A DNA stretch of 64,000 bases from Candidatus Zixiibacteriota bacterium (lineage in GTDB: Bacteria; Zixibacteria; MSB-5A5; GN15; FEB-12): assembly GCA_029860345.1 (NCBI GenBank), contig JAOUBJ010000010.1, positions 1-64,000 of the forward strand, written 5' to 3'. Below are positions 41,945 through 51,800 of the stretch, one piece after another; the stretch's first letter is position 1, and each line of letters begins with the position of its first letter. The translations under genes were made by a program, and so were the position numbers. Under the pieces are notes generated by a model. The model was not told the DNA's origin. It saw only the letters and a list, made by a program, of their open reading frames with translations, and did not search any database.

Positions 41945-44533
41945 ATGAATCAAGATAATGGACAACTTGAGAGCGGTCATTCCGCACATTACGGTGGAAT
42001 TGGCGGTGGACGCACTGGGCTGGTACTCGCTGGTCTCATGTGGTCGCTGTTCACACTGACTTTTCTTGCCGTGTCCGGGGGTGCAGCTACTCTCGGCACC
42101 GTGACAGTAACTGATAATACGGACAATGACACAGAAACGCACGCCGGGTGGAGGTGGGAGAAGGCAACTTCACACACCGTGTCCATGACACCCGGGAACT
42201 GCGGTGCCAACGTGCATCACAAGAGTATCCTAGCGATAGACGTGAGCGCCAGTGGCGGCGACCACGATGCCTCTTGGCTCGTAGACTATACCGTCCAGTT
42301 CGATGTCATCACGACACCGGGCGACGCCTACGATCTCTATATAGAAACCAGCCGCCTGATGAGCATGGTCGTCAATAATGACGGCGGCGCGTGGGCCTGG
42401 GCCGAACTCGGCGCTGTCAACGGTTCATACACCGGGCCCTCCGGCGCCGGGACACTGGATTTGGGCTCGTTTGAGGATATTGACAACGACAGTAACCATG
42501 GCTCAGACGTGTGTCAGGATATAAATGATGGTCCTGCAGTTTTCCATATCAATCACGATCAACCCTACTCTTTCGCGATCCGTTTCACATGGACCGCTCA
42601 CGTAGGATCCGAGAACCAGGGGCTTATCGGTGGGGATGAGGCCGCGATCCGAGGTGGGATTGCTCAGTCCATAAGCCCCAGATTGTGGGCCGGAGATTAT
42701 CCGGGCGATCCTGATCATCTCGATTGTGGTACCGGGCGTAACATTTCAACCGATGGCCACTTTGTGAAGCTGGACCTCATCAGTTCCGTGGTCGAAGGTG
42801 GTGTCACTCAGTCCATAATGAAGAAATATCTTTTCGGTCCGCCGAGACCTTGTCTTTATGAGACGTGGGGCTGGGCGGGGTGTCTTGGTGACAATTACGA
42901 TGTCGATTTGTACTATACCAATTCAACCACTATGCAAGTGGTGTGCACTGATCGCATCGAGGTTCGAGATGGACGTCGCCAATGGTACACGGCCTTGGAT
43001 TGTTGGGATTGCAGCGGCGACTTTGTGGCCTGGTTGCTGACCGATATCCCTGGCAAGGACGGCGGCGACGGAAACAGCATTAGCGGTACTTTTCCACTGC
43101 AGCGCGTCTATGAGATAGACAACACCCCGGCGATTGCAATCGAAAAAACCCATGCCACGCTGCAGGGGCAATATGAACAAGTCTCCATTACTATTGCCAA
43201 CTCACAGCTCCTAATGGGGGGATTCGATTTCCTGATCGCTTATGATGCCTCTGCCTTGGCGACTCCCGAGGTGACACCGGGTCAACTGCTGGAAGATTGC
43301 GGTTGGGAGTACTTCACATATCGACACGGCGCCGACGGCAACTGCGGCGATGCCTGTCCATCCGGTCTGGTGCGCATTTTTGCCTTGGCAGAGACCAACA
43401 ACGGCCCCAACCACCCCATCTGCTTCGGACCTCCGGATACCGACCCGCATGAGCTGGCCAACATGAGATTCCTGGTGACCAATGATCGCACATTCGAGTG
43501 TCAGTATGTGCCGATCAAGTTCTTCTGGACCGACTGCGGTGATAACTCGGTGTCGTCGGTGGACGGTGAACTGATGTTCGTTTCCGATCATGTCTACGAA
43601 TTCGAGGGCACGGATATCACCGATCCCAGCTTTGGTTTTCCGACCTATTTCGGTGTTCAGTCGGAGTGCTTCGAAGGTGGAGATCCCGATAAACCGACGC
43701 CGCTGCCATTGATTGACTTCTATAACGGCGGGATCGATATCGTCTGTGCCGACTCGATCGATGATCGCGGTGATGTCAACCTCAACGGTGTGGTCAACGA
43801 AGTTGCCGACGCCGTGCTGTTCAGCAATTACTTCGTACACGGTATTTCGGTCTTTAACGTCAACGTCGAAGGTCAGATCGCGGCCTCCGACGTCAACGCC
43901 GATGGGATCGCTCTGTCGGTGGCCGATCTGGTCTACCAGATTCGTATAATCACCGGTGATGCCCTGCCGTATCCTAAACTCACCCCGATAACGGCCACGG
44001 CCGATCTTGTCAACGGTGTCCTGTCGGTGGATGCTGACATGGGTGCTGCTTATGTCGTGGTGGACAACTCTGTGACGCCTGTGTTGCTGGCTGAGTCGAT
44101 GGAGATGAAATACCATTACGACGCCGACCATGATCTGACTCGCATCCTTGTCTACAGCATGGAGAAAGATCGACGATTCGCAGGTGACTTCCTCGGCGGT
44201 ATCGACGGCAGCGTGATGACTCTGGAGATGACCACCTACGAAGGCAGTCCGGTGACATCCAAACTGGTGCCGGATGAGTTCGCACTGTATCCCAGTTACC
44301 CGAACCCGTTCAACCCGGTCACGACGATACCGTTCGCCTTGGCGACTTCGGTTGACTATGACCTTGTGATCTACAACTCTCTTGGTCAGACGGTGAAGAC
44401 GTTCAGCGGCCACTCCGGTCCCGGTCTTGAACGCATCGACTGGAACGCCTCTGGCTACGCCAGCGGTGTCTACTTCTATCGATTGACAGCCGGTGATTTC
44501 ACCGACACCAGGAAGATGGTGTTGTTGAAATAA
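41945..44533 (+). CDS. Secreted cohesin-like/dockerin protein with T9SS sorting domain
   Basis: 862 residues from the ATG at 41945 (AAAGGGAG upstream). A hydrophobic segment (about 27-47, TGLVLAGLMWSLFTLTFLAV) should be the signal sequence. Residues 50-400 form a beta-rich part without recognised family. From about 415 comes a cohesin-like domain (IEKTHATLQGQYEQVSITIA, MGGFDFLIAYDASAL), then CGWEYFTYRHGADGNCGDAC, and at about 635-705 a dockerin-like module (DRGDVNLNGVVNEVADAVLF, SDVNADGIALSVADLVYQIR). The last 80 residues are a T9SS sorting domain (YPSYPNPFNPVTTIPFAL, SGVYFYRLTAG). The C-terminal 460 residues are closely similar to those of the 48885 gene product. Confidence 0.85.
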   Translation: MNQDNGQLESGHSAHYGGIGGGRTGLVLAGLMWSLFTLTFLAVSGGAATLGTVTVTDNTDNDTETHAGWRWEKATSHTVSMTPGNCGANVHHKSILAIDVSASGGDHDASWLVDYTVQFDVITTPGDAYDLYIETSRLMSMVVNNDGGAWAWAELGAVNGSYTGPSGAGTLDLGSFEDIDNDSNHGSDVCQDINDGPAVFHINHDQPYSFAIRFTWTAHVGSENQGLIGGDEAAIRGGIAQSISPRLWAGDYPGDPDHLDCGTGRNISTDGHFVKLDLISSVVEGGVTQSIMKKYLFGPPRPCLYETWGWAGCLGDNYDVDLYYTNSTTMQVVCTDRIEVRDGRRQWYTALDCWDCSGDFVAWLLTDIPGKDGGDGNSISGTFPLQRVYEIDNTPAIAIEKTHATLQGQYEQVSITIANSQLLMGGFDFLIAYDASALATPEVTPGQLLEDCGWEYFTYRHGADGNCGDACPSGLVRIFALAETNNGPNHPICFGPPDTDPHELANMRFLVTNDRTFECQYVPIKFFWTDCGDNSVSSVDGELMFVSDHVYEFEGTDITDPSFGFPTYFGVQSECFEGGDPDKPTPLPLIDFYNGGIDIVCADSIDDRGDVNLNGVVNEVADAVLFSNYFVHGISVFNVNVEGQIAASDVNADGIALSVADLVYQIRIITGDALPYPKLTPITATADLVNGVLSVDADMGAAYVVVDNSVTPVLLAESMEMKYHYDADHDLTRILVYSMEKDRRFAGDFLGGIDGSVMTLEMTTYEGSPVTSKLVPDEFALYPSYPNPFNPVTTIPFALATSVDYDLVIYNSLGQTVKTFSGHSGPGLERIDWNASGYASGVYFYRLTAGDFTDTRKMVLLK

Positions 44534-44851
44534 CTTCTGTGGGGCGGTTGGGCGAGGTAGCCCAACACGAAATCTCCACGTCCGGTGCAGTCAGGCGAGT
44601 CGCCTGACTGCACCTGCTAGGCAGGCTCGTTCGGTCACCCTTCGACTCCGCTCAGCACGAGGTGACGGCGCGCGAAATGCTGCAAGAAAAGATGGATGCC
44701 GGATCAAGTCCGGCATGACAGAGGAAGGAGATTGCCGCGTCGGTCACTGCCTTCCCTCCTCGCAATGACTGCCCACCCTGTCATGCCGAGCGGAGTCGAG
44801 GCACGAGCGGAGTCGAAGTATGAGCGCAGTCGATGCATGTTAGTAGAACGT
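44534..44851. other. Non-coding stretch between convergent genes
   Basis: Contains GTTGGGCG-AGGTA-GCCCAAC (about 44551-44571), a perfect 14-bp-stem palindrome (44584-44614), TTCGACTCCGCTCAGCACGA (about 44641), a GGATGCCGGATCAAGTCCGG element (44692-44722), an ATTGCCGCGTCGGTCACTG element (44730-44770) and GAGCGGAGTCGA copies (44780-44840). No gene. Confidence 0.75.
44584..44614. repeat. Perfect 14-bp-stem palindrome
   Basis: GGTGCAGTCAGGCG and CGCCTGACTGCACC around AGT. Same family as 12812-12836, with three more base pairs. Confidence 0.85.
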
Positions 44852-47224
44852 TTACCCCGGGTCCAAGGGTAGACTTACCGTGAACGTCGTCCCCTGGCCC
44901 GGTTCGCTTGCTACCGTAATGTCGCCCTGATGGTCGCGCATGATCTGATAACAGATAGCCAGCCCAAGACCTGTTCCCACCCCGACACCTTTGGTCGTGT
45001 AGCCGGGATCAAAAACTTTGTCCAGCCGGTCGGGGGGAATCCCTTCGCCGGTATCGGAAACCGTAATGACACCCATTCCATCGCGCACCGCAGTTTGGAT
45101 CGTGATCTCTCCACGACCGCTGATGGCTTCTTTGGCATTGGCCAATAGATTGAGGAATACCTGGTTAAGTTGACTGGGATAGCAGGCGATCCGGGGCAGG
45201 TCACCATATTCTCTGTTGACGATAATATTCTGCGCCAGTTGTCCGTGCAGCAGACCGATAGTCTCATCCAGACAGTCGTGTACATCCACTCGCTGCAACT
45301 CAGCTTCGTCCAAACGGGCGAAGCTTCTGAGTCGTTTTACAATGCCGGCAATCGAGTCTGCTCCATCCCCGACATTTCGGCTGGATGCCTCGGCCACGTC
45401 GAAGGTCTTGTCCAGATCGGTCATTCGCTTCGGATCGACCTCGGCGCCGGCCAGAAGTTGACGCAGTCGTCCGACAGCGCGGTAGGCCGTGTTGTTGTTA
45501 CTTGCCATGGCGCCCAGGGTATTGTTGATTTCATGCGCAATACCAGCAACCAACATTCCCAGCGAGGCCATTTTCTCCGACTGGACCAATCGGGTCTGAG
45601 CGGTGACAAGATCGACCATGGCCTTCTGCAACTCATTGCGCGCCTGTTCAAGTTCATCACGTTGGAGCGAGATCAACTCCAGGTTTCGCCGTACTTTTCT
45701 GCGATGATAGTTGGTCGCCACCAAGGCTATAGCCAGCAGACCAAGAACGGCGAGAAAAGTCCAACGATGTCGAACCATAAAGGTCGTCAACCTGGCCAGG
45801 AATGGTTGCTCCTCAAAGTATACGACCAACGATTGAGGTTCGATCAGGTCTCTCAGCAACAGAGGTGATACAGCCAACTCCGGGTCGAAGTCCAGCCTGT
45901 GCGAATAATCATAATTAAACAGACCCTCGTACTGTGCAAGCAGGCGGAAATCCCCATCCAGCAGAAAGGTCATGCCGTCAGCCGTGGAAACAATCAGTTG
46001 ATTCCTGCCGTTGTCAAGAAAACCCCCGACTTTCCAAACACTCGGTTCGGTCTCAAATTGGTATCGACCTATTTCGGTCAGCATCTTATCGTACACTATG
46101 ATTTGGCCGCCTGTCGTGGTCAGCAGAATCTCGTCACTGCCGTCGGCGTCCAGATCGCCACCGATCAGTTGGCGCACGACCGGGCCCTCAGGCAACCTCA
46201 GGGAATCCAGCAGAAGCCCGTCGGTTGAAAAGAGTCGTATTAGGCTTCCCGCCTGGCCAACGGTGTCGGATTCACCAAAACAGGTGTAGGTGAGTAGTTC
46301 CTCGTCGCCGTCCCCGTCCATATCCATTGGCATTAGACCGATCTGACTGAATATCCCACCCAGCACGATGTGCCAGCGTTCATTCCCGTTTTTGTCAAGC
46401 CCGATAAGATAGGAATGTCGATCATCCATGGCATCGGTCGACACAGCATTCCCCATCGACATTACGGCAATCGCCGCTCCCGTGATCCGACCGGAAGCGT
46501 CCCTGGTAACAAATGGCCCCATCGGCAAACCGGTGATGTCATACTTCCACAGCACCGAATCGCCACGCCAGTCCAGACAGTAGTATGTCCGGGGAAGCAG
46601 ATCGAAGCCTGAGAAGGCGGTCACCAGGAATTCATCCACGCCGTCGTCGTTGAAGTCCTCAGTCTTTGAGATTTTGCAGCCACCGTCCCAGCGTCCGTTG
46701 GAGTTGCTATCAACGAAAGTGAAGAGATGATGCTTGTACTCGGTCTCACCACCGACTTCAACCATCTCCACCCAAACTCCGTCCCCCAGTTGATATGTAA
46801 ACGCGACTTCATACTCTCCGTCACCGTCAAAATCTCCACCCATGGGAACCATAAGGTGCCACACCCTTCGATTCACCTGATTGATTGCGCCACCTGCCAA
46901 AAGGTCGCGCCAGAAGACTATGAAACTGAGTGTATCCTCGCGCCAATGATTGGCTACTTCCCAGGCTCCCGGACGGTCCTGGCCGGGTACCGCCATCGGA
47001 GTTATGGACCCAGTACCGGATTGGAGCTTGATTACACCGTGAGTTTTGAATTGGTACGGAAGAAGGGACGCCTCTTGAGCGCTTTCAACGGTCCGCACCG
47101 CGAAGATCGCCGGAGCCGAGAGAACCAGGGACACAATTACCAAAGCAACCAGTTTCACCAACTGCCTCCTCCAAAAGTCTGACCGAATATAGTTGTCCTG
47201 CCGGATCAGGGAAAGTGAAATCAT
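44852..47224 (-). CDS. Sensor histidine kinase with periplasmic FG-GAP/propeller-like domain
   Basis: 790 residues from the ATG at 47224. An N-terminal membrane segment (about 20-42), a periplasmic part of about 450 residues with repeated Ca-binding loops (GGDFDGDGEYEVAF, EDFNDDGVDEFLVT, PMDMDGDGDEELLTY, GGDLDADGSDEILL) as in FG-GAP/VCBS propellers, a second membrane segment (about 500-520), a coiled coil, a phospho-acceptor helix (GIAHEINNTLGAMAS) and an HATPase domain (NLLANAKEAISGRG, DTGEGIPPDRL, GTGLGLAICYQI). The periplasmic part could detect an extracellular polymer or protein. It is flanked by two paralogous T9SS cargo genes. No receiver gene is adjacent. Confidence 0.88.
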   Translation of the reverse strand: MISLSLIRQDNYIRSDFWRRQLVKLVALVIVSLVLSAPAIFAVRTVESAQEASLLPYQFKTHGVIKLQSGTGSITPMAVPGQDRPGAWEVANHWREDTLSFIVFWRDLLAGGAINQVNRRVWHLMVPMGGDFDGDGEYEVAFTYQLGDGVWVEMVEVGGETEYKHHLFTFVDSNSNGRWDGGCKISKTEDFNDDGVDEFLVTAFSGFDLLPRTYYCLDWRGDSVLWKYDITGLPMGPFVTRDASGRITGAAIAVMSMGNAVSTDAMDDRHSYLIGLDKNGNERWHIVLGGIFSQIGLMPMDMDGDGDEELLTYTCFGESDTVGQAGSLIRLFSTDGLLLDSLRLPEGPVVRQLIGGDLDADGSDEILLTTTGGQIIVYDKMLTEIGRYQFETEPSVWKVGGFLDNGRNQLIVSTADGMTFLLDGDFRLLAQYEGLFNYDYSHRLDFDPELAVSPLLLRDLIEPQSLVVYFEEQPFLARLTTFMVRHRWTFLAVLGLLAIALVATNYHRRKVRRNLELISLQRDELEQARNELQKAMVDLVTAQTRLVQSEKMASLGMLVAGIAHEINNTLGAMASNNNTAYRAVGRLRQLLAGAEVDPKRMTDLDKTFDVAEASSRNVGDGADSIAGIVKRLRSFARLDEAELQRVDVHDCLDETIGLLHGQLAQNIIVNREYGDLPRIACYPSQLNQVFLNLLANAKEAISGRGEITIQTAVRDGMGVITVSDTGEGIPPDRLDKVFDPGYTTKGVGVGTGLGLAICYQIMRDHQGDITVASEPGQGTTFTVSLPLDPG

Positions 47225-47325
47225 GGACTGAATACTCCTGTGAAGGGAACTGCAGGAGCGGGCATTGCTCACCAGTCAATCTCTGGGTAAAACTCCCGAT
47301 AACTACAAAAAAGGGAGTATCACCT

Positions 47326-48129
47326 GTGCGGACGATCTACCAAAAGACAATTCCCCACACCAATTCGGAAATGGCAATTCGTGCTTTTTCTCTTATCTTT
47401 GCCCTCAGCCTCATGTTTGTCTGGGGCTGTGAAAAAGACACGGGCACAGGCAGCGGCCCGATCGATTTCAGCTACGACGAAGAATGGCCGGCCAATCTCG
47501 ATGCCATCCTGACCGACACTTTTGCCGACAGCACCGACGATCAAGTGGGGTTGCCGACCTGGCAGGACGGACCACCCTATTCGGAACCGGTACCGTTTCC
47601 CTCGGTTGACGTGACACAGATAATCCTCGGCGTCGACAACGGCTTCTTGTACATGCGCGTCGATTTTGCAGGCGTCATTCCAAGTGAAACGGTGGTTATC
47701 GATTCATCGGGCGAGATCGAGCACCAGAACGTCACCAACCAGGGGATGAATATCGCACTCAACTCCGACAACGATCTGGACACCGGTGCCAATGGTGAGG
47801 GTGTCTGGGGAGTCGATATTTTCTTTGCTGTTGGCTTCACCTATGGCCAACACAGTATGGTCTACGCTAACTGGGATTTTTCGAACCACGATGTCCACCT
47901 GCACAACCAACAGCTCTACGGTGAAGCAGGACTTGGCGGACAGGGTTACGACCATGTAGTAGTCCGGTACAAGATTTCAGGTTTAGGGTCCTATTTCCCC
48001 TTGGGCACGACCATCGAATTCGGATCGTGGTCTGAGGCTGAGAGTTACAACGATGACGGAAGTCTCAAGTATCATCACTTCGCATTCGATCCGTTCACGG
48101 CTGTGACCTGGACCATCCCCAGCCAGTAA
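47326..48129 (+). CDS. Putative secreted lipoprotein, beta-rich
   Basis: 267 residues from a GTG at 47326 (AGGGAG 8 bp upstream); the ATG at 47371 is an alternative. An N-terminal AFSLIFALSLMFVWGC looks like a lipoprotein signal, although Trp at -2 is unusual. The mature part is acidic and beta-rich (QIILGVDNGFLYMRVDF, WGVDIFFAVGFTYGQHSMVY), somewhat like CBM9/DOMON-type sugar- or haem-binding domains, but I do not recognise it firmly. It is transcribed divergently from the sensor kinase, about 100 bp apart, which suggests a link. Confidence 0.65.
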   Translation: MRTIYQKTIPHTNSEMAIRAFSLIFALSLMFVWGCEKDTGTGSGPIDFSYDEEWPANLDAILTDTFADSTDDQVGLPTWQDGPPYSEPVPFPSVDVTQIILGVDNGFLYMRVDFAGVIPSETVVIDSSGEIEHQNVTNQGMNIALNSDNDLDTGANGEGVWGVDIFFAVGFTYGQHSMVYANWDFSNHDVHLHNQQLYGEAGLGGQGYDHVVVRYKISGLGSYFPLGTTIEFGSWSEAESYNDDGSLKYHHFAFDPFTAVTWTIPSQ

Positions 48130-48884
48130 GCTTCGGGGCCGTTCGGCCCCCCGCGAGCCGCCTGACCGATAGCCTGTAAAGGCGCTCCAAGCGGCTAAAA
48201 AAGACAAAATAGTCCTTGACAAGCAGCTCCCAGTTCCTTAAGCTGTGTGCGGACGGAACTGGGAATCCATCTTCGCTTAAACATCACGCCAGGACATCTC
48301 GTCAGCACAACTCGCCAGGCCATCAAACGGCATCCCTGAATCCAGACCTGTAGGTGACCAGTCGAGATAGACGTTGTCGTGCCGGAATCACAGCAGCGTC
48401 GGTACTGGTCGAGTATTGGGCTAAGACATGAAGGGCACAGTGGACACCAGAGAAAAGACCGGATCGGCCGAGGTTCCAGAACCGACGGCTATGTCCTGGT
48501 CAGACTCCGTCGCGTTGCGGGCATGGTCGGGGGGCGAGTCGGACCGTAGCGGTCAATCGTCGATCACCGGCTGTCGTGTGAGGAACAGAACAAAGGAGTT
48601 CAATCTCCAAATGATAAGCGAACTACCAACCCAAAGGAGGCAAACGAGAGAGCTATCGATTGATGAGGCGTGGGCTTCGTCGACGTATTCGACTGAAATC
48701 GACGGGAGCTTACGCTCGGATACGGGTAGATTCGGGGGACCGGCATGGTTCGCCAAAATCAACGGACAAACTCTACAGAATAGATGCACGTGCTCACAGT
48801 CGGACCGCGATCCTCCAGTCGCAGGTACTTCTTTGCTGAGCGGATCGACGGCGCGGGCAGTAACACTAACCATTGGAGGTTACC
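48130..48884. other. Long leader region of the second cohesin/dockerin cargo gene
   Basis: A promoter at 48216-48244 is followed by about 640 nt without a convincing gene. The leader contains a perfect inverted repeat CCCAGTTCC/GGAACTGGG (48229-48237/48255-48263) around the -10 region and a GCCGG..GGTACTGGTCGAGTA block (about 48380-48415) shared with the 41529-41944 leader. A 156-codon frame at 48428-48898 has atypical composition and runs over the real start; I do not accept it as a gene. Confidence 0.55.
48216..48244 (+). promoter_or_regulatory. Promoter of the second cohesin/dockerin cargo gene
   Basis: TTGACA (48216-48221), 17 bp, TAAGCT (48239-48244). Upstream AAAAAAGACAAAATAGTCC is very like the sequence before 41582. 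The -10 lies in the loop of a 9-bp inverted repeat. Confidence 0.5.
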
Positions 48885-51800
48885 ATGCGATTCGGTAAAC
48901 TCTCAACCATCCTCACGGTATCGCTGCTGGCGATCTGGGTGATACCCAGTGCGTTCGCTCAGATAGAAGAAAAGGGTGTTCCCGTGAGTTTTGGCATTAC
49001 CACCAGGGCTGTACTTCAGCCTGTATCAATGCCGCCGATTGATATCCCGGCCCTCTTAGTGGAGGATAGCATACAAGAGGAGCAGGGCTACCCGTTCCGA
49101 TTCGGTTACGGGTACGATGTACACTATGACCTCGATAATTCGGGCAGTTGGGAAGACTTGTCCGACGGCAGCAGATTATGGCGCTTTCGCATCGAATGCC
49201 CCGGCGCCTTCTCGATTAACCTCATCTACGATGATTTCTGGCTGCCCAAAGGCGCCCGGTTGTTCGTTTACAACGAAGACCGCAGTATGGTGATAGGCGC
49301 CTTTACTGAGGAAAACAACAAAGAATACCGCCAATTCGCCACCAGGCCGGTCAAAGGGGACGTGACCATCCTGGAATACCATGAACCGGCCGACGTCGAG
49401 CAACCCGGGATTATCAGTATCCAGCGTGTTGTACACGGCTACAAGGATATTTTCCATTGGAGCACGGTCAAAGATTTCTTAAGAAACTACGGAGATGCGG
49501 GCACCTGCAACAACAATGTAAACTGCCCGGAAGGTGACCCTTGGCATAATGAAAAACGCTCGGTAGCAATGATTCAACTGGCCGGCGGGACCAGGTGGTG
49601 TTCGGGTTCGCTGGTCAATAATGAACCTGGCGCCGACAGACAGTATTTCTTGACCGCGGAGCACTGTGGTACCGGCTTCGGAACCTGGATTTTCATGTTT
49701 AACTACCAGAGCCCCACCTGTATCAACGAGGATGGGCCTACCTACATGACGGTGTCGGGCTCTACCAATAGAGCCGTCAATGCTAATTCTGACGTCAGAT
49801 TGGTTGAGATCGACGAGGCGATCCCGCCCTTGTACAGAGTGTACTACGCCGGTTGGAATGCTCTCAACCAAACCCAGACCTCGGCCACCGGTATCCATCA
49901 CCCCAGAGGTGATATTAAGAAGATATCGTTTTCCACCAGCGGCACCACTACCGCCGATTACCTCGGGTCCTCCGGTTCAGGAACCAGTCATTGGCGAATA
50001 GTATGGACTGACGGTACCACGGAGGGCGGGTCGTCCGGTTCACCGCTCTTTGATCCTAATCGTCGGATTGTTGGTCAGCTTCATGGAGGCTGGGCATCCT
50101 GTACACAAATGAGCCAGCCCGATTACTATGGGAAATTCAGCCAATCAATGGACTTCGGCACCAGTTCGGCGAATCGTCTGCGAGAGTGGCTCGACCCGGA
50201 TGCCACCGGCACGGACCTGCTTGACGGCCGAGACGGCTATGACCTTGAGGCAGCGGTCCTGCTGATCGACAGAACCGGCTCGATGTCACTCCTCACGGCT
50301 GACGGTCGCACTAGGTTTGAAGTGGCGATCGAATATGCCCGACAAGACGCCGAGGAAATCTACGAGAATCATCCGGGGGTATCGGTACTGGTAGGTCATT
50401 TCGAAACCGATAACGTGATCGTGGCTGGGCAACCCTGGCGGACGGATTTGACCAACGTGTTGGCTGATATCACTGCTGTTGAGGCTCTGGGGACCGGCAA
50501 TATGACGCCGTTAGCCGATGCCATTTCCGAAGCGGCTGATGTTCTGGCCGGCGCCTCCACGCCGGGATTCGGAAATCTCTATATCTACACCGATGGAAAC
50601 GAGAATTATTCGGAAATCGGGAGCTCAGAATATACCGTTACCGGCCCCTGTTACAGCGATCTGATCAACTTCCCGGATGACCCGGCTGACGTGATAGCAG
50701 GTACAGGAACCGGTATTGACTGGGACTATGGATGCGATCCGGGTGATCCCGGCTCGAACTGTGGAGACTATCAGGAGTGTGTGGCCGATGAACTCATCGC
50801 TGAAGGAATTATCTATGCACGTTACTTCGGCCTGCCGATTCTGAAGAGCGGAACCGACCCAGAAGATGAGAGCCGCACACCGATGGACGCACTTGCCACC
50901 GACGCGAGTGGTCTTGACGGTGGCACCGGTCGGGACAGCGAAGGCCTGAAGTTCTTCCGCTACCTGGCCGAAGCCTCCGGAGGCGAGTTCCAATTCGTGT
51001 CGGATGTCAATCAGCCGCCTATCGCAAGCTGCCAAGACGTCACGGTCTACGCCGATGCCGACTGTCTCGCCTGGGCTTCGATTGACAACGGCTCCTACGA
51101 TCCGGACGGCGACCCCATCATGATCGTGCAGGTCCCCACCGGTCCGTACCCACTGGGTCAAACCCTGGTCACCCTGACGGTCAGCGACAATTTCTTGTTA
51201 TCCAGTTCCTGCCAGGCCACGGTGACGGTGGTTGACACTACCTCTCCGGTCTGTATCCCGCCCGATGACGCCACGATCTTCCTGTGCACCCCCACGGAAA
51301 TCTGCCTGCCGGTAGCCTGCACGGACAACTGCGATCCCAATTCGACCATAACTGTCGTTGGTGGCCCCGGAGAAATCGTTGGCAATCAGTCGTGGTGCTA
51401 CACCCCGCCCGGCAACGGAACCTACGACGTGACGATGCGTTGCACCGACTCAAGCGGCAATTCCTGCGATGCGGAATTCTCCGTGACTATTTGGATGGCC
51501 CAACTCGCCATCGAGAAGACACACAACACGTTTCAGGGACAGTTCGTAGATGTCTCCATTACGATTGTGGGCTTAAACCTCCCCATGGGTGGTTTCGATG
51601 TCCTGGTGGCCTACGACGCTTCAGCCCTGGGTCTGCAATCGGCCACGCCCGGACCGCCCTTTTATGATCCCGCGCCGGACGGCTGCGGATGGGAGTACTT
51701 CACCTATCGCTTCGGACCCTTCGGTAATTGCGGCGACGCCTGTCCATCAGGGATGGTCCGTATTTTCGGTTTGGCCGAGACCAACAACGGACCCAATCAC

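Noticed and set aside
43211-44413. A 400-codon minus-strand frame opposite the cargo gene
   Set aside because: Antisense shadow of a real gene with signal sequence and T9SS domain; no recognisable protein features.
48428-48898. A 156-codon frame on the plus strand upstream of the large cargo gene
   Set aside because: It runs over the well-supported start at 48885, has no ribosome binding site or family resemblance, and lies in what looks like a transcribed leader.
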